NCBI GenBank assembly: GCA_947095535.1
Contig: OX352774.1
Span: forward strand, 220,584,965 to 220,648,964
Source of the DNA: Poecilobothrus nobilitatus
Taxonomy: Eukaryota > Arthropoda > Insecta > Diptera > Dolichopodidae
Length of the DNA: 64,000 nucleotides
Direction of reading: 5' to 3'
Positions within the stretch are counted from its first letter, which is position 1. Every line of letters starts with the position of its first letter. Of the stretch, positions 23,201-35,505 are shown one piece after another. Both the position numbers and the translations under genes were made by a program. Below the pieces are notes generated by a model. It saw only the letters and a list, made by a program, of their open reading frames with translations. It had not been told where the DNA came from and ran no database searches.

Positions 23201-26200
23201 AAAAAAAAACACATTGAATTATGAATAATTTTAAAAGTAAAGGTATTTAATTTAAAATGTAATAAATTTAAAAGTGAAAGAAAAAAATTTTAAAATTAGA
23301 AATATTTTCGGTGAAGATTTCATGAGGTGTTTTATAAAATAAATAGAATAAAGGTGTGGTTTGAAATTCGGGTTTGTACCTATAAAGGATATTAAATAGT
23401 TTATTTTATTTTTTAATATTTAAATTTATATTTTGTTTTATTAAAATTAATTTTTGTCGATTGACATTTAAGTTTTATAAGACAAAATAAAAAGGGAAAA
23501 ATGGTATATGGAGATATTGAACTTTTAGATATGCTTTTAACTAACCTGATATATTTTTTATTTATATTTCGAAAAAGATTTAAAAAGGAAAAAAAACAAT
23601 TTTATTTATAAAAATTCGTTACAAAATCGAAAAAAATGAAAATGAAGGCTCCCTATTATAATAGGTACAAATTAAGTTGAAATAAACACGCGACATCTAA
23701 TTTAAACAAAATTAATTTTCAAACAAATTTAAAATTTTTATATCAAAAATTTGTATACCTACGGGTTTTAGTTAGAAAAACGCGATAATTTAAGAATTCA
23801 TATATTCTTAAATTTAAGTAAGTACCACTCTTCATATTGTTTTCGAATCAAAAATTTTCTTTTCTATCAAAGAACTATTATAGATCAGATCTTTCAAAAA
23901 AAAAAAAACCTTTGGTAAGCAAAAATACCATAATTCCGATTAATTTTTAGATACCTAAAAATAAGATTTTAGTAATATAATCGAAGAAATTAAAAAAAGC
24001 CACAAAGTATGCTCTGATCCCTTAATCATTAAGGAAGCTCAATCTTTGGCTTGTTTTTTTTAATTTCATTTAAAATATTGCTTTCTGTATTTATTTTTTT
24101 GGAAGAAATTTAAAAATTCTTTATATAGCGTAAACATTTTTGAAAATCCTAAAATATTTCTTAAAAATTTATGATACAATAAAAAAATTGAGAAAAATAA
24201 ACATACATACATGTACATATATAATAATTAAGTATATATATACGAAAAAAAAATTTCATTAAATTCCGATAAAATTGTTCTAAAGGATGCTTTAATAAAA
24301 TTATTGTTAATATCAAACATTTTTCCAAGTATTAAAAAAAAATATATATATATATATAATAAAATAAAAAAGTAAAGAAAAAATAAAATTATATATTGAA
24401 AATTTTTATTATATACTTTGTGCTTCCAGTTTTCTATTGGACACGTGTACGTTAAAATAATTAGATTTCAGAGCGTGACATTCAAAAAAAGAAAAATGTT
24501 TATATTTTTGTTGCTTAAAAGTACGAAAAACCAAAATAATAACAACAAAAAATAAGAAATTATTGGAATAAAATATTTTTTTATTCCATAAATATAAAAT
24601 ATATATATATATTATAATAATGGTAAAAAAAATATTATATTTCCTACAAAATTTTTTTCTCATTTTTTGTATGGCTTAATTTTACTTTATAATTTGTTAT
24701 TTTTATATAACATGTGTGTAACAAGAACAGATTATTTAGATTTCATTTTTCTTCATAACTTTTAAACGGGAGATAAACAAAAATTTTGATATATGAGAAG
24801 AAAAATTCAAGGCTATAACTTTAAGGTTTTTGGTTTAAGTTTCAATTCTATATAATGGTAACCTTAAGAATTATCTACCTTTTTATATATAATTGGTTCT
24901 ATAACATGTATGTTAATATTTACAAAAAAAAAAAAAAATGTGGATTTCATTTTTAAAACACATGGAATTTTTCATTTTCCTTATTAACATTTTCAACTCT
25001 TTAACATTTAAACAAATTTAATATTGTAAACATTTAGTTTAAAAAAAGTCATCAAAGACTAATTTATTGGAAATTAAAAATAATTTTGATTTTAAACACA
25101 TACTCATCTTCATCTAAAATTATTTTTTAACTCAGCACAAATGTAATTTGGAGGACTTTCTTTGACTGAAATAAATTAAATGATGGCTGTATTTAGGAAA
25201 ATTATACTATTTAAAATATTTTAATTAATTTTAATTAAATTAATCTAAGGATCTGGGTGGCCGATAATTAAATCCTTTTATGACGGGTTTTATGACGTAT
25301 TATGACGGGTTTAAATCATACAAAATTATTGTTTCTTTTGGTTCATAAAAAATTTACTCGATTTTGAAACGAATATTTTTAAAATTTTTAACTTTCATAA
25401 TTATCCAACATTATAATATGATGTTGGTATTTCCGCTATAAATCTGTTTCCGCCGAATATTGTTGGAGTAAGAATATTAAATAATTAATTATTTAATCTT
25501 TTTTCTAACCTATAATTTCTTTAAGGAGAATAATAAAAGCATTTAGTTTCTTTAGATCAAATTTTCAAATACCTTATAGGAGTATTAGGTTCTTGTTCTA
25601 ACGAAGCTAAAAGTCTGAAGCTTTCTATCAAAGCAGCATTCCAAACAGAAAGAAGAAAAGCTTCTTCTGCTACCCCTATATAGTTAAAATTCCCAGATGT
25701 ACGAACATAATGAATGTGGAACTATCTCCCACTTCATGTATTCCCCAGAATTGGTGATGATTATATTTACAACATGCAAAGATATGAATATTAACAACTT
25801 TGTTCACAATATGCCTGCCAATTTGAAATCAATTTTCATTCCTTAACTCAATTTGCTTTTACCATAGGCACTACATGAGTACTAAAGGTCGTATAATATA
25901 TATATTGTTTGGTCAAACAAGGGTTTAGTGGGTTTAGAGGACTCGTGCTGCTTTCACTCCTCTATATTGTTTTTCGTTGATTTTCACCTACCCTCGCAAA
26001 AAAAACAAAAATTAGATTGAGCCATTCTTTCATGGAAGATTTCATTAAGATAAATCGGCTATCCTTTATAAAATATATTTTCGAAAATAAAATAATATAA
26101 ATTAATGAATATAATATTAAATATAAAAGTTAAGAAGATAACAAAATCTTTTTAATTCTAATTTTTGAAGTTTATATCTTAGGAAAGTTAATTAATTCTA

Positions 26201-26654
26201 CGAGAAAATCTGTACTTTTTTATCAAATTATTTTATCTAAAAACTTTGTATGATTTTTGTATTTATTTTTCCATATTAAAATCAAAATATCCTCTTCAAT
26301 TAATTTTTTATGACTATATATATATATTCATAATATTGAAGTTATAAGGAACCAATTAATATTTTAAGTGAACTAATTAAATATCTGTTATTAATTTTGG
26401 TAATGAGAAGAGGAAAAATAACATAATCGTGAACCGTTTATTGAATTTTCCCAATAAGAGTTAAGCTCACCAAAAGTTTTCTAATATATTTTTTGTTTTT
26501 TTGTTGTATATACATACTATTTGGAAAAATTATAATCCTACGCTCAAATTTTTAGTAATTTTCAAGTTAAAAATATTCACAAATCCTTAAATTGATCATT
26601 CTAAAAAATAAAAAGATTTTTAATGTGAAAATTTTATATCAAAGCAAAAAAAAA
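23201..26654. other. No gene seen; one less A/T-rich patch
   Basis: Mostly A/T-rich. 25240-25320 has repeated TATGACGGGTTT. 25540-25980 is unusually balanced (TCTAACGAAGCTAAAAGTCT, AGAAGAAAAGCTTCTTCT, CACTTCATGTATTCCCCAG, GGGTTTAGAGGACTCGTGCT) but gives no recognisable protein in the frames I read. Possibly a decayed transposon. Confidence 0.35.
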
Positions 26655-27625
26655 ACAAGGTAGTATGCAAAACTTTAAATTTTTAAAGGCCAAAATTTTC
26701 AAAAAGACGATAAAAAATATGCTAAATTACTTTTTTTAAATTAAAATATCTAATTTTTATTTTTTTATATTATATTTTCTTTTATTGCCGTGCCACATAA
26801 ATGTGACAAAATACACAGCTTTTCCTTTCCAGATCTAGTTGTAAAAGTCGTAAGGGAGAATTATTCTAAAGAAATGTTTGGGATTCGAAACCATACTTTG
26901 TTGGTGTTTAAGGTGTATTTTATATGCTGTTGCTATCTACAAGTCTATCAATGCTCCTAATATCTATTTTTTCTTCGAATTTGCTATATACGAAAAAATT
27001 GTGAAAAAATATAGAAACACTTTTTTCAGTTTTAAATTAACCCTGTATAAATTAAGAAAAATATATCTTAATAATTTTTATGTCTTATACTTAAGAAAAA
27101 TGAAAAACGCATGAAGTTCAAGTTATAGATATCAAAAAATAGAGAACTTTCGTTTTGACTCCTAATATTCTCTCTGTAAGTATAAAAATATTTTTCTATA
27201 GTAACTTATGCTATTTCTCAAAAATCTTCCTCCTTTTAAAATTGCAAGGTTCTATTTGAAACCATTCCGGAGTTACCAAAATATTGTAAAATACTGAATT
27301 GCAAAAGATTATATAATTTTTATATTATATTATTAAAAATTTTCTGTCGTTTGACGTTTTTGAATTGTAAAAAATATTAAGCAGCACTTGAGACATAAAC
27401 ATAAATAGTAATAATTTTTTAAACTTTAAGGGAATGAAGCTCCGTAAGATGGGGCTACATAAAAAATTTAATCTGTAATATTAATTTTTTAATGAAATCT
27501 AATATATATGATTAAAATTTCACTATCCTAGCTATAGTCGGTCCTCAAAGACAGACGGACAAAATTAAACTAATAACCAGATTGTTGAAAAACTTTTCGA
27601 TAAAGTGCTAAAAAACACACAATTC
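26655..27625 (-). mobile_element. R1 element, copy D, interrupted by SINE-A
   Basis: The left end ACAAGGTAGTATGCAAA matches the left end of copy B (ACAAGGTAGAATGTAAACC). After the SINE, R1 resumes with TTGTGAAAAAATATAG, ACCCTGTATAAATTAAGAAA, AATTTTTATGTCTTA, TTCCGGAGTTACC, TGGGGCTACAT and AGACAGACGGAC, and ends near AAAGTGCTAAAAAAC. It is the most diverged near-full-length copy. Confidence 0.6.
26791..26957 (-). mobile_element. SINE-A copy nested inside R1 copy D
   Basis: It aligns along the full length of the 5.2 kb copy on the same strand. Shared features are a TGGCA end at 26791, GGAAAGGAAAAGC, the GTCG/CGAC arms with TTACGACTTTTACAAC, the diverged box B (GGTTTCGAATCCC) and a decayed head. 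It is older or faster-decaying than the 5.2 kb copy. R1 sequence continues on both sides of it, so it is an insertion. Confidence 0.65.
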
Positions 27626-30600
27626 TGTTATATGTATATAAAAATATATACTTTATATTATATTAGTAGCTAAATATTACCGAAACAAAGGCAAGACAAA
27701 ATTCAAATGAATTAATATTACTTAATTAGGAAACAGAACAGAATTTTTCAATATGGAAAAAGTTAGATTTTGTTCATGATAGGTTTGAACAAAAAAAAAA
27801 AAACAAAAATTGAACAAATATTTTTTCTTTCTGCGAGATCATGATTTTTCCTAAAAGTTTTTATGAGTTTTTTTTTTATTTTGTTTATTTTCCTCCGTCC
27901 CATGTTTTTCTTTATTAAGTCTTATTAATTGACTTTTAATTGCTTTCATATTGTATTGTTTTACTGTTTTTATTATTTCCTGTTTTTTTTTTTTTTTGTT
28001 TCATTTAATTTTAATTTATTCCTCTTAAAATTTGATTTAGTTTTAGAGATTAATAACAAAACTAGGATCATTCTAAAATCGGAAAGGTATTTTACCATTT
28101 TTTTTTAAAACAAAGGTTTCACCGTTATTTTTTATTTTTCTCTGTTTTTATTTATTCCCTGTTGTGCTTTTTATACACAAATAATATGTATATGTACATA
28201 TTTTTAGTCTAACATTTTTTTGTTTTTACTTCGTAGTCATAATTACCATATTTTAATATTAAAAAATTCAATTAAATCAGTCAAAAAATTCAAAATTTTT
28301 CATTTTGTTTCAAAAATCACAACCAAAAGTTTTTAATAAAATTTCTGAAACAACAAAAAATGCATAGAGAGATTTCTTCGTGAAAAATCACGTGATTATT
28401 TCGAATTTTTTTTTAATTCTTCAATATTTATTATCGAATAGGTAATAGAATTTTATTGTGTAAGAAAAAAAAGTTATGTTAATATTATGTTATATGGTTT
28501 TTGTTGCTGATGTTTTTTTTGTGACTTTAAATGTTCAACTGTTGGGGTGATAAGCGTGCGTTTCTGGATCATTGGCACATGTTGAAAAATAAATAGATAT
28601 TGGGGATATTATGAATAACGAAAATGGGAAAAATTGATTTGATATCAATTAATTCACATTCAATTAGTACACGAAGCAATGCTATGCCTTATTACATGTA
28701 GCCAAACAACGACAAAAAGCCTTCATTCTAACTTTTATGATTCGATAGGAAATCTATAAATTTGCATCCTTACATTTCTAGTTATTTAGAACTAAGTTCA
28801 GTGAGAATTATATTGAAAATCCTGGTCATCGCTTTCATTAAATTTCTACAGAACTTTTTTTGACAACGAAAATACAGTTTTTTTTATAATTTTTTTTTGA
28901 TGCAATTAGCGGTATTTTTTTTCGGTAAGACAGTAAGAGGTACATTAAAGGGTTTATGACTTTGCAGTGATATCTTTAGCTAACTTTAGAACTATATCAA
29001 ATTAAACCGCCTATTTAAAAAGGTTTTTATTATTGTTTTAGTGGGTACAAAGAACCAATGCAAGCATCTACTAACTTAATTTATTCACTTCTTTTCAAAT
29101 TAAGCACAATCCAAAAAAATAAGCAAAATCCAAAAAACAATAAATAGATACAAATAAATCAAATGTAATAATTAATAAATATTGAATTTAATAAAGAAAA
29201 ATATTTCTTTTAAATCAAAAATTTTCTTTTAATTCAATCTAAACGTAAATTAATTAATTTTTTTTTTCGGTCTATTTTATTTTACTTTACCATAGCAGCT
29301 TATATAGAATTTATTTTTACATCTTATATTTCAATTTTTTCACCTAAAAATTTCTTGTTCGTTACGCTTTGATCTCAAACTATTTTCAAGTTTAAAAACC
29401 AGTTGCATTTACATATTATAGTGAATATAAGTTCAGATGAAAATTATATTATGTATTTTCTTAACAGAAAATAATTCAGTTGTTCAGTCAGATATAATCC
29501 AGTTAACATCTGCAGTGAAAATTGGAAGAAAAACTTCCAATTCTTTTCTATTTTTTTTTTTTTTGTTTTAAAAATTTTCAACAAACATAACTTAAGGTGG
29601 TTTTTAAGAAAAGTTCATCTTAACTATCAACGTATATATAAATCTATTTATAATTTTCAACATAACACTAAAATCTGTAAAATATATCCTTTAGGTTCAT
29701 TATTTTTGAAGAAACTGAAAATTAAAATGTGATGATTCTTATATAAGATTTACCAGTTGAATTTAGATATAAAAAAAAAACATACAATCATTTAACTGAC
29801 TTTAAAATTTCCTTTTCATAAAGAAAAATAAAATTAAGAAGGAAGTAAAAGTTTTCTATATAACATATATTATTTTATCTTATTCTTTTATTTAGAAATA
29901 CATATTTTACATAAAATATATTATTCGGTTGCATAATATTTATTTAAAATATTATAATAACAGTGTAATAATGCACATGTGAAAATTTTTCCATTACCTG
30001 TAATATTTAAATTTAATTTTTTTGTTTTTTTTTTACCTCTGTTTTAAATTGTTTTAAATTTAAAAGTTTTTATCTATACCTTGTCTTTTATTTATTTAAT
30101 GAAAACATGTCAAAAGTAAAATTTTTAAAGGCGAAGGAAGAAAAGTCTAAGTTTTAAACTTTTAAAAAGATGCATAGTAATGCTTTTAGGTTGAGTGTTG
30201 AATCAAATCTAAAAGTTAAATACGGTATATTTGAAAATCATATAATATGTATAATTTAATAAGTTGGAGCATAATATGAAGTTTTTCCATTTTTTTTTTT
30301 TTTTTTGAATACTAGATCTTAAGCTTATAAAGCTTTCAAATCAAACAAATAGAATGATGTAGACGATGGATCGAAAACATTATACTGGTCACTGGCAGAG
30401 AACAATCAATCCTCATTTTAAATAATAAAAGTTATATCGGTGCCTTTTTTTACGAAACTACATTTTTGTATTTGTAGCTGATATTGCAGGAAACGTTTCC
30501 AGATTATCATTAATTGCAGAAAACGTTTCTACAATAATCTTAATTAATTATCAAAAATTGAATTTACAATGTTTAATGATGAACAACAGCAAGTTTCGAC

Positions 30601-32514
30601 AAACATATTGTAAGTTTTTCAAAAAGAGAAAATGTATTTGGTTTGAACCCCAAAAAGTATAAACTCAAATATTCCAAAAAAATCTCAAACATTTAAAATT
30701 TTTAAAGATGTTTGAGATTACTAAGATCAAAATAGAAAAAAACTCTATAAAATAGAAGGAAATTGGTAACTAGATAGTATAAAACTCATATCCTTTTTTT
30801 AAATTGCAAAATATAAACCTATATAAAATTTTTTAATTTTTAATAAAGATATTCTCTGTTGTGCTTTTTATGGTTAAGTAAAATCATATTATAATAATCA
30901 TTTATTAAATAAAAACTGTAAAAATCATCTTGCATATAGATGTATTTTGTATCACTATAATATTATATCATTTTTCAATCCAAATTTACTTTGAACACCT
31001 TGTTTTAAATTTTGTAAATACTTATGAGGTCGTTAAATATACAAATAACGGTAAAAAATTGTATTAATATGATAACATATAACTTTCTTTTGTGACATTA
31101 AAACTCAAAAAATAAATCATTAATATAATTATACGTCTTGTGATTCGAAAAACAAAAAAAAAAAATTGGATGAAAGTTTTTACACTTAAGTTATATTTAA
31201 ATACATTAAAAACTAATTTTGATTTTAACCACATCAGTGAAAAATTCATTGTTTAAAGGCATAATATTATTATAACGGTAATAAAGAACAGAAATAGTTT
31301 TAATGTTATGAAAAAAATGCATTTATCAGGTAAAAGAAAAACATGAAAACTTTTCAGATTTGCTCCAGGAAAGTACCTATACAATAACATGAAGTTTTTA
31401 AGTTTTTATAATATTTTTATGTATGTACATATATATATGCATGCATATATGCATTTATATTATCTTAACTTTGCCTTTAACTTTTATTTATATTAAACTT
31501 TTTTTTTTGTTCTTCTTACAAAAAAAAACAAACAATTTCGATAAGATAAATTTACAAAGCATTAATTTAAAAATAAAATAAAATTTGTTCTTTTATGATA
31601 AAAGATGGAAGATTTACAACCTATATACAGTAGTATATACTGTAGGTTGGAAGAATTATTTTTATTTTTAATTTTTTTTTCTCATCTTTCATCGTTATTG
31701 TATAGCTGTTGTTTTAATATTATCTATACTTTTTTTCTGTTATTACATTAAATATTTGAAATAATTATTTTATCATGACATAATAAATTTATTGTAAATT
31801 TTATAAAGTTGTCTCAGTTTATGTTAAATTAAAACTTGATTTATGCACCTATTATGCATATATTAGTGCTTTAATTTTGCAGACATTTAATCTTTGTGCT
31901 TTTTAGAAAAAGTATATTATTTAGTTCTTGTTTAAAATTATAAATATCATATGTTTTCGAATTTAACTTTAGATGCATTTGGTTAATGATTAAAATGAAA
32001 AATAAAGCTGTAAACAAGAAATCGAATCAAGTCGAATCAAAATGACTCTAGAAATAGATACATTTATTTATTAATTTCTAAAGTTTAAAACAAACTAATA
32101 ATACAAATTTAATACAATTAATATAAAAAATTAAAAAAAAAATAAAAAAATCAGCTGTCTCCACCACAGGACCGACCGCCACTACAAGAAAAGTACAATA
32201 CCAAAATGTATAGATTTTTTCCATAATAATTTATGTCAAAGCAAAATAACTTCTAATAATTTAACAACATTATGTTTTATTCAATAACAATAATGAGCAA
32301 TAAAATTGTAAAAATATATATGTGCTTTCATCCATACATCCATTTACATTATTATGTAATGTAATGTACATGATTTTTTTTTCATTCAAAAATATTAGAA
32401 GTAAAAAATAATAAAAACTATAAACAAATACTAAACAAACATAACATTAATATTGAATCTGTTAGCAAAAATTTTACCATTTTAATGTTATGTTATCAAC
32501 AAAAGAATAATAGA
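27626..32514. other. No gene seen
   Basis: Long A/T-rich spacer. Minor structure: GGAAACGTTTCC palindrome at about 30490-30502 with GAAAACGTTTCT 30 bp on; CCTATATACAGTAGTATATA then CTGTAGG inverted pair near 31620-31645; GCATGCATATATGCAT at about 31440. ORFs here are short and low in complexity. Confidence 0.4.
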
Positions 32515-33008
32515 GTGAAATCAGAAATTAAACATGAAAAGTAACACTACCTTAATGTTGCTGCAACACTTATGTAACATGTGTTGCGATGCTTTCATGT
32601 TTAATTTTACGACACTTTTGACGTAATGTTGCAGGTAGTTTTTATTTTTAAAAATAAGACGAAACGAAAAAGACGTTACGAAAAATTTAAAATGTCTGAA
32701 TTTTTAAAAATATTTTTTTTTAATTTTTGTTGGATGAAAACTTGCAATCATGTGAAAGCCAATTCTTACTTTTCAGTTTCTTCCATTTTAAAAAATTAAT
32801 AGACAATGAAATTTCAATTTCAATTGTCAAATTCAAAAAATACTTGTAGCAACGTAAAATTTCATGTTGCTCATATTTGATAAATGTTACCTTAATGTTG
32901 CTGTAATGTTACTTAAATGATTATGTTGTTTGTTGCATGATTAATTTTCGATTTCATGACCTGCAACATTATTACAACATTGTCGCAGTGTTTAATTTTT
33001 GATTTCAC
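32515..33008. mobile_element. MITE-like element with 19-bp terminal inverted repeats
   Basis: GTGAAATCAGAAATTAAAC (32515-32533) is matched at 18 of 19 positions by the inverse of 32990-33008. Inside the left end a second inverted pair, AAATTAAACATGAAA with TTTCATGTTTAATTTT (to about 32609), makes a hairpin with CAACAC/GTGTTG in the loop. The block ACCTTAATGTTGCTG recurs at both ends (near 32549 and 32890), and a further GATTAATTTTCGATTTCATG lies just inside the right end. At 494 bp without coding capacity it fits a MITE. I see no convincing target-site duplication. Confidence 0.6.
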
Positions 33009-33249
33009 CGATATGCATAGATATACATAAGTAGGATGTATATAAATATTTAGATATATATATAGAAAAAACAAAAAAAAAATTGTTGATATAAATTCAT
33101 ATGGAGTGTTATGTAAAAAAATTGGACTTAGAAAAAAATATTGAGTAAAAGTAAAAGTTAGTCGAATCAAAAAATATTTGTTGTTCTTTACTTGTGTTGC
33201 AAAGTTGTTGTTCTTTACTTGTGTAACCAATTTTTCTTAATAAAATTTT

Positions 33250-33620
33250 TCTGTTACGAAATATTCGTAAAAAACTTAAAAAGTACACTAGTAAACTACC
33301 ACTTGCGGTTGTCCGATTTGCTCCAAAAGCTTATGAATCCGAGATATTTACGACAAAACCTTAAATATAAAATAAATATGAAATTGCAAAAAATCAAAAA
33401 ACCTTAAATATGAAATTGCAAAAATTGCTCAGTCGTTTAAGCTGTACACGTGTCCACAGACAAACACACACACACACACACACACACGCAAAGACATCAT
33501 GCTAAAAAAACATTTTACAGCCTTCTCCACACCGGAGTAGTGTATATTTGCCAAAATCTCGGGTACAAATTTTTGGTATGAAAACAATACCTATAATTTG
33601 TGTATAATAAACACAACATC
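33250..33620 (+). repeat. Dispersed repeat R2, copy 1, with (CA)n
   Basis: Contains ACATCATGCTAAAAAAACAT, TTTACAGCCTTCTCC, GTAGTGTATATTTGCCAAAA and GGTACAAATTTTTGGTATGA, then AAACAATACCTA. All of these recur in the same order at 48.3-48.5 kb. It also holds the (CA)n run at 33463-33488 and a short tandem duplication of ACCTTAAATATGAAATTGCA. No ORF. Confidence 0.45.
33463..33488 (+). repeat. (CA)n microsatellite
   Basis: Thirteen CA units inside repeat R2. It is the only long CA run in the window; most other dinucleotide runs are TA. Confidence 0.85.
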
Positions 33621-35274
33621 GATGGCCCATATTCGAAAACAAAGGGCCCATAAAAGTATTATTGCCATTAATGGGAATAATAGAGTAAAATATTTATCTA
33701 TTTATACAAAATATCAGGTACTACCCTTCTAGAATTAATGGAGTTTAAGTTTATTAGTTTAAGTTGATCGAACCACTGGTAATTTTGAAAAGCATATCTA
33801 TAAATTTTTTTTTTTTTTTAAAGCTTCAATTCTGTTTATATATGGGAATTATAGTATATTATTTGTGACAAAACAGGAGTTGAATATTTAAGATTACGTC
33901 GAAAAAGCGAAGTCAATATTGTTTTGCAAATGTAAGAATAAAAGTACGTGCATGTATATTTAATATAGATATATAAAAGTCTTATGCAGGAGTGTTCTGG
34001 ATTAAAACTTCCATAAATGATGAGGTAACTAGAAGTAAAGTTCCATAAAATGATTCAGAATAGGCTTTATTTCAGTTTCAATGCGGAATTAAAACCCAAA
34101 TTGCCAGTTTTGAAAAGGAAATAAAGTCGAATGCCGATTTTTTTTTTTTGCGTCAGGCATCATAAGATAACGAATGTCATTTTCTGATTAGTATATACAA
34201 TATTATTATATTAGAAGAATGATTTTTCAGTAGACACCTGAACAACTGGGTTATCAGAACTGGGCAGAAAATATTGAATTAAAGAATGTATAGTGCTTGG
34301 CGATTGATTAAACATTATTTTATCTAATGAGGTGATTGTTTTATCTATAGGTTTTTGCAATATTCTTTCAAAATTATATCACCACAATTTAAATGAATAT
34401 TTAAATTTCAATTAAAAAATCTACCTATCTCTATCTTTGTTTTTTCTTTTTTTATCTACAAATTTAATTTAAATTTTAAAATTAATTAAAATTGAAATAT
34501 TGGTATCTTTATTTATAATAAAGTTCTTAAATATTAAGATTTTTCAATTACCACATTTTATATATTTTTTTTCTTAAGAATTCCCTCAGTTTGTTAAAAA
34601 AAACTGCAAATAATCAGAAACGACAAGGAAAAAAAGAATTAAAATGATAACTGTTTTTAATAATATCAAAGGACACTTTTATAGTTCAGGAGACTATAAA
34701 TTTTTTTTTTTTTTCTTTTTCATTTATTGCATTAAGAAAGAGAAACTAAATTAAATTTTTCCTTTTTTATTCTGGATATTTTATTTTATTTGTATGCAAT
34801 TTTCACAAAATTTAAGATCAGACAACAACGACAAAAAATGAATCTTTTTTTTTTAATGACTTTTAATTGTTCCTAACTCCAAACAAAAAATAATTTTCAG
34901 AATAATAATGACTTGGTTATAATAAGAAAATAAAAAAAAAAAAAAACCGCCTTATATGTAAATAATATTGTATATAACTTAATTCAGTAAAATAAAACTA
35001 AAGATATTTTAAGGTTACTTTTTAAAAAAAAAATTCTAGAAAGAATTCACTGAGGTTTTTTTGTAAATGGTATAACTATTAAATATTTTATATTTTCTAA
35101 TTTTTTGTTTCTTATTCGCAGTATGGTATTCGCATTTTAAATTTCTAAACATTATTTATTTTACATGTAGAAAAAAATTAATTTAAAATTAGATTTAATA
35201 TAGAACTTATATATTAGTTATTCAATAATAGAAGTGATTTTCTGCATGCAAATTATTACATGTTTGGTTTGGTT
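33621..35274. other. No gene seen
   Basis: 33985-34170 is less A/T-rich, with AACTTCCATAAATGATGAGG and AAAGTTCCATAAAATGATTC repeated 50 bp apart; it may be a repeat remnant. The rest is A/T-rich spacer with long A and T runs. Confidence 0.35.
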
Positions 35275-35505
35275 TATCTGATCTATGGTGTAGTAGATAA
35301 GTCGCACTTTTGTTTCTATTTAAATGTCTCGAGTTTAAGACCCGGCTAAATAAAATACATAATTCTTGAATAAGATAACAGATGGCACCCAAAAATCAAT
35401 GGATAAGCGAAAATAATTATGCAAGAAACTAAATCATAGTTTAATATGAATAATAACAGATTTAGTTGATGCCGTATATTATGTATAGTAGTAACACAGA
35501 TCTAT
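35275..35505 (+). mobile_element. SINE-B copy
   Basis: Head CTATGGTGTAGTAGATAAGT then CGCAC (box A-like) and CTCGAGTTTAAGACCCGG (box B-like). The body has AATTCTTGAATAAGATAACA then GATGGCACC, and the tail has TAGTTTAATATGAATAATAA and GTTGATGCCGTATAT. These match the 4.0 kb copy, and the tail also matches the 52.3 kb copy. Confidence 0.6.

Noticed and set aside
32913..33230. 105-codon minus-strand ORF
   Set aside because: Straddles the MITE end and a 28-bp tandem duplication (QVKNN repeated); low complexity elsewhere.
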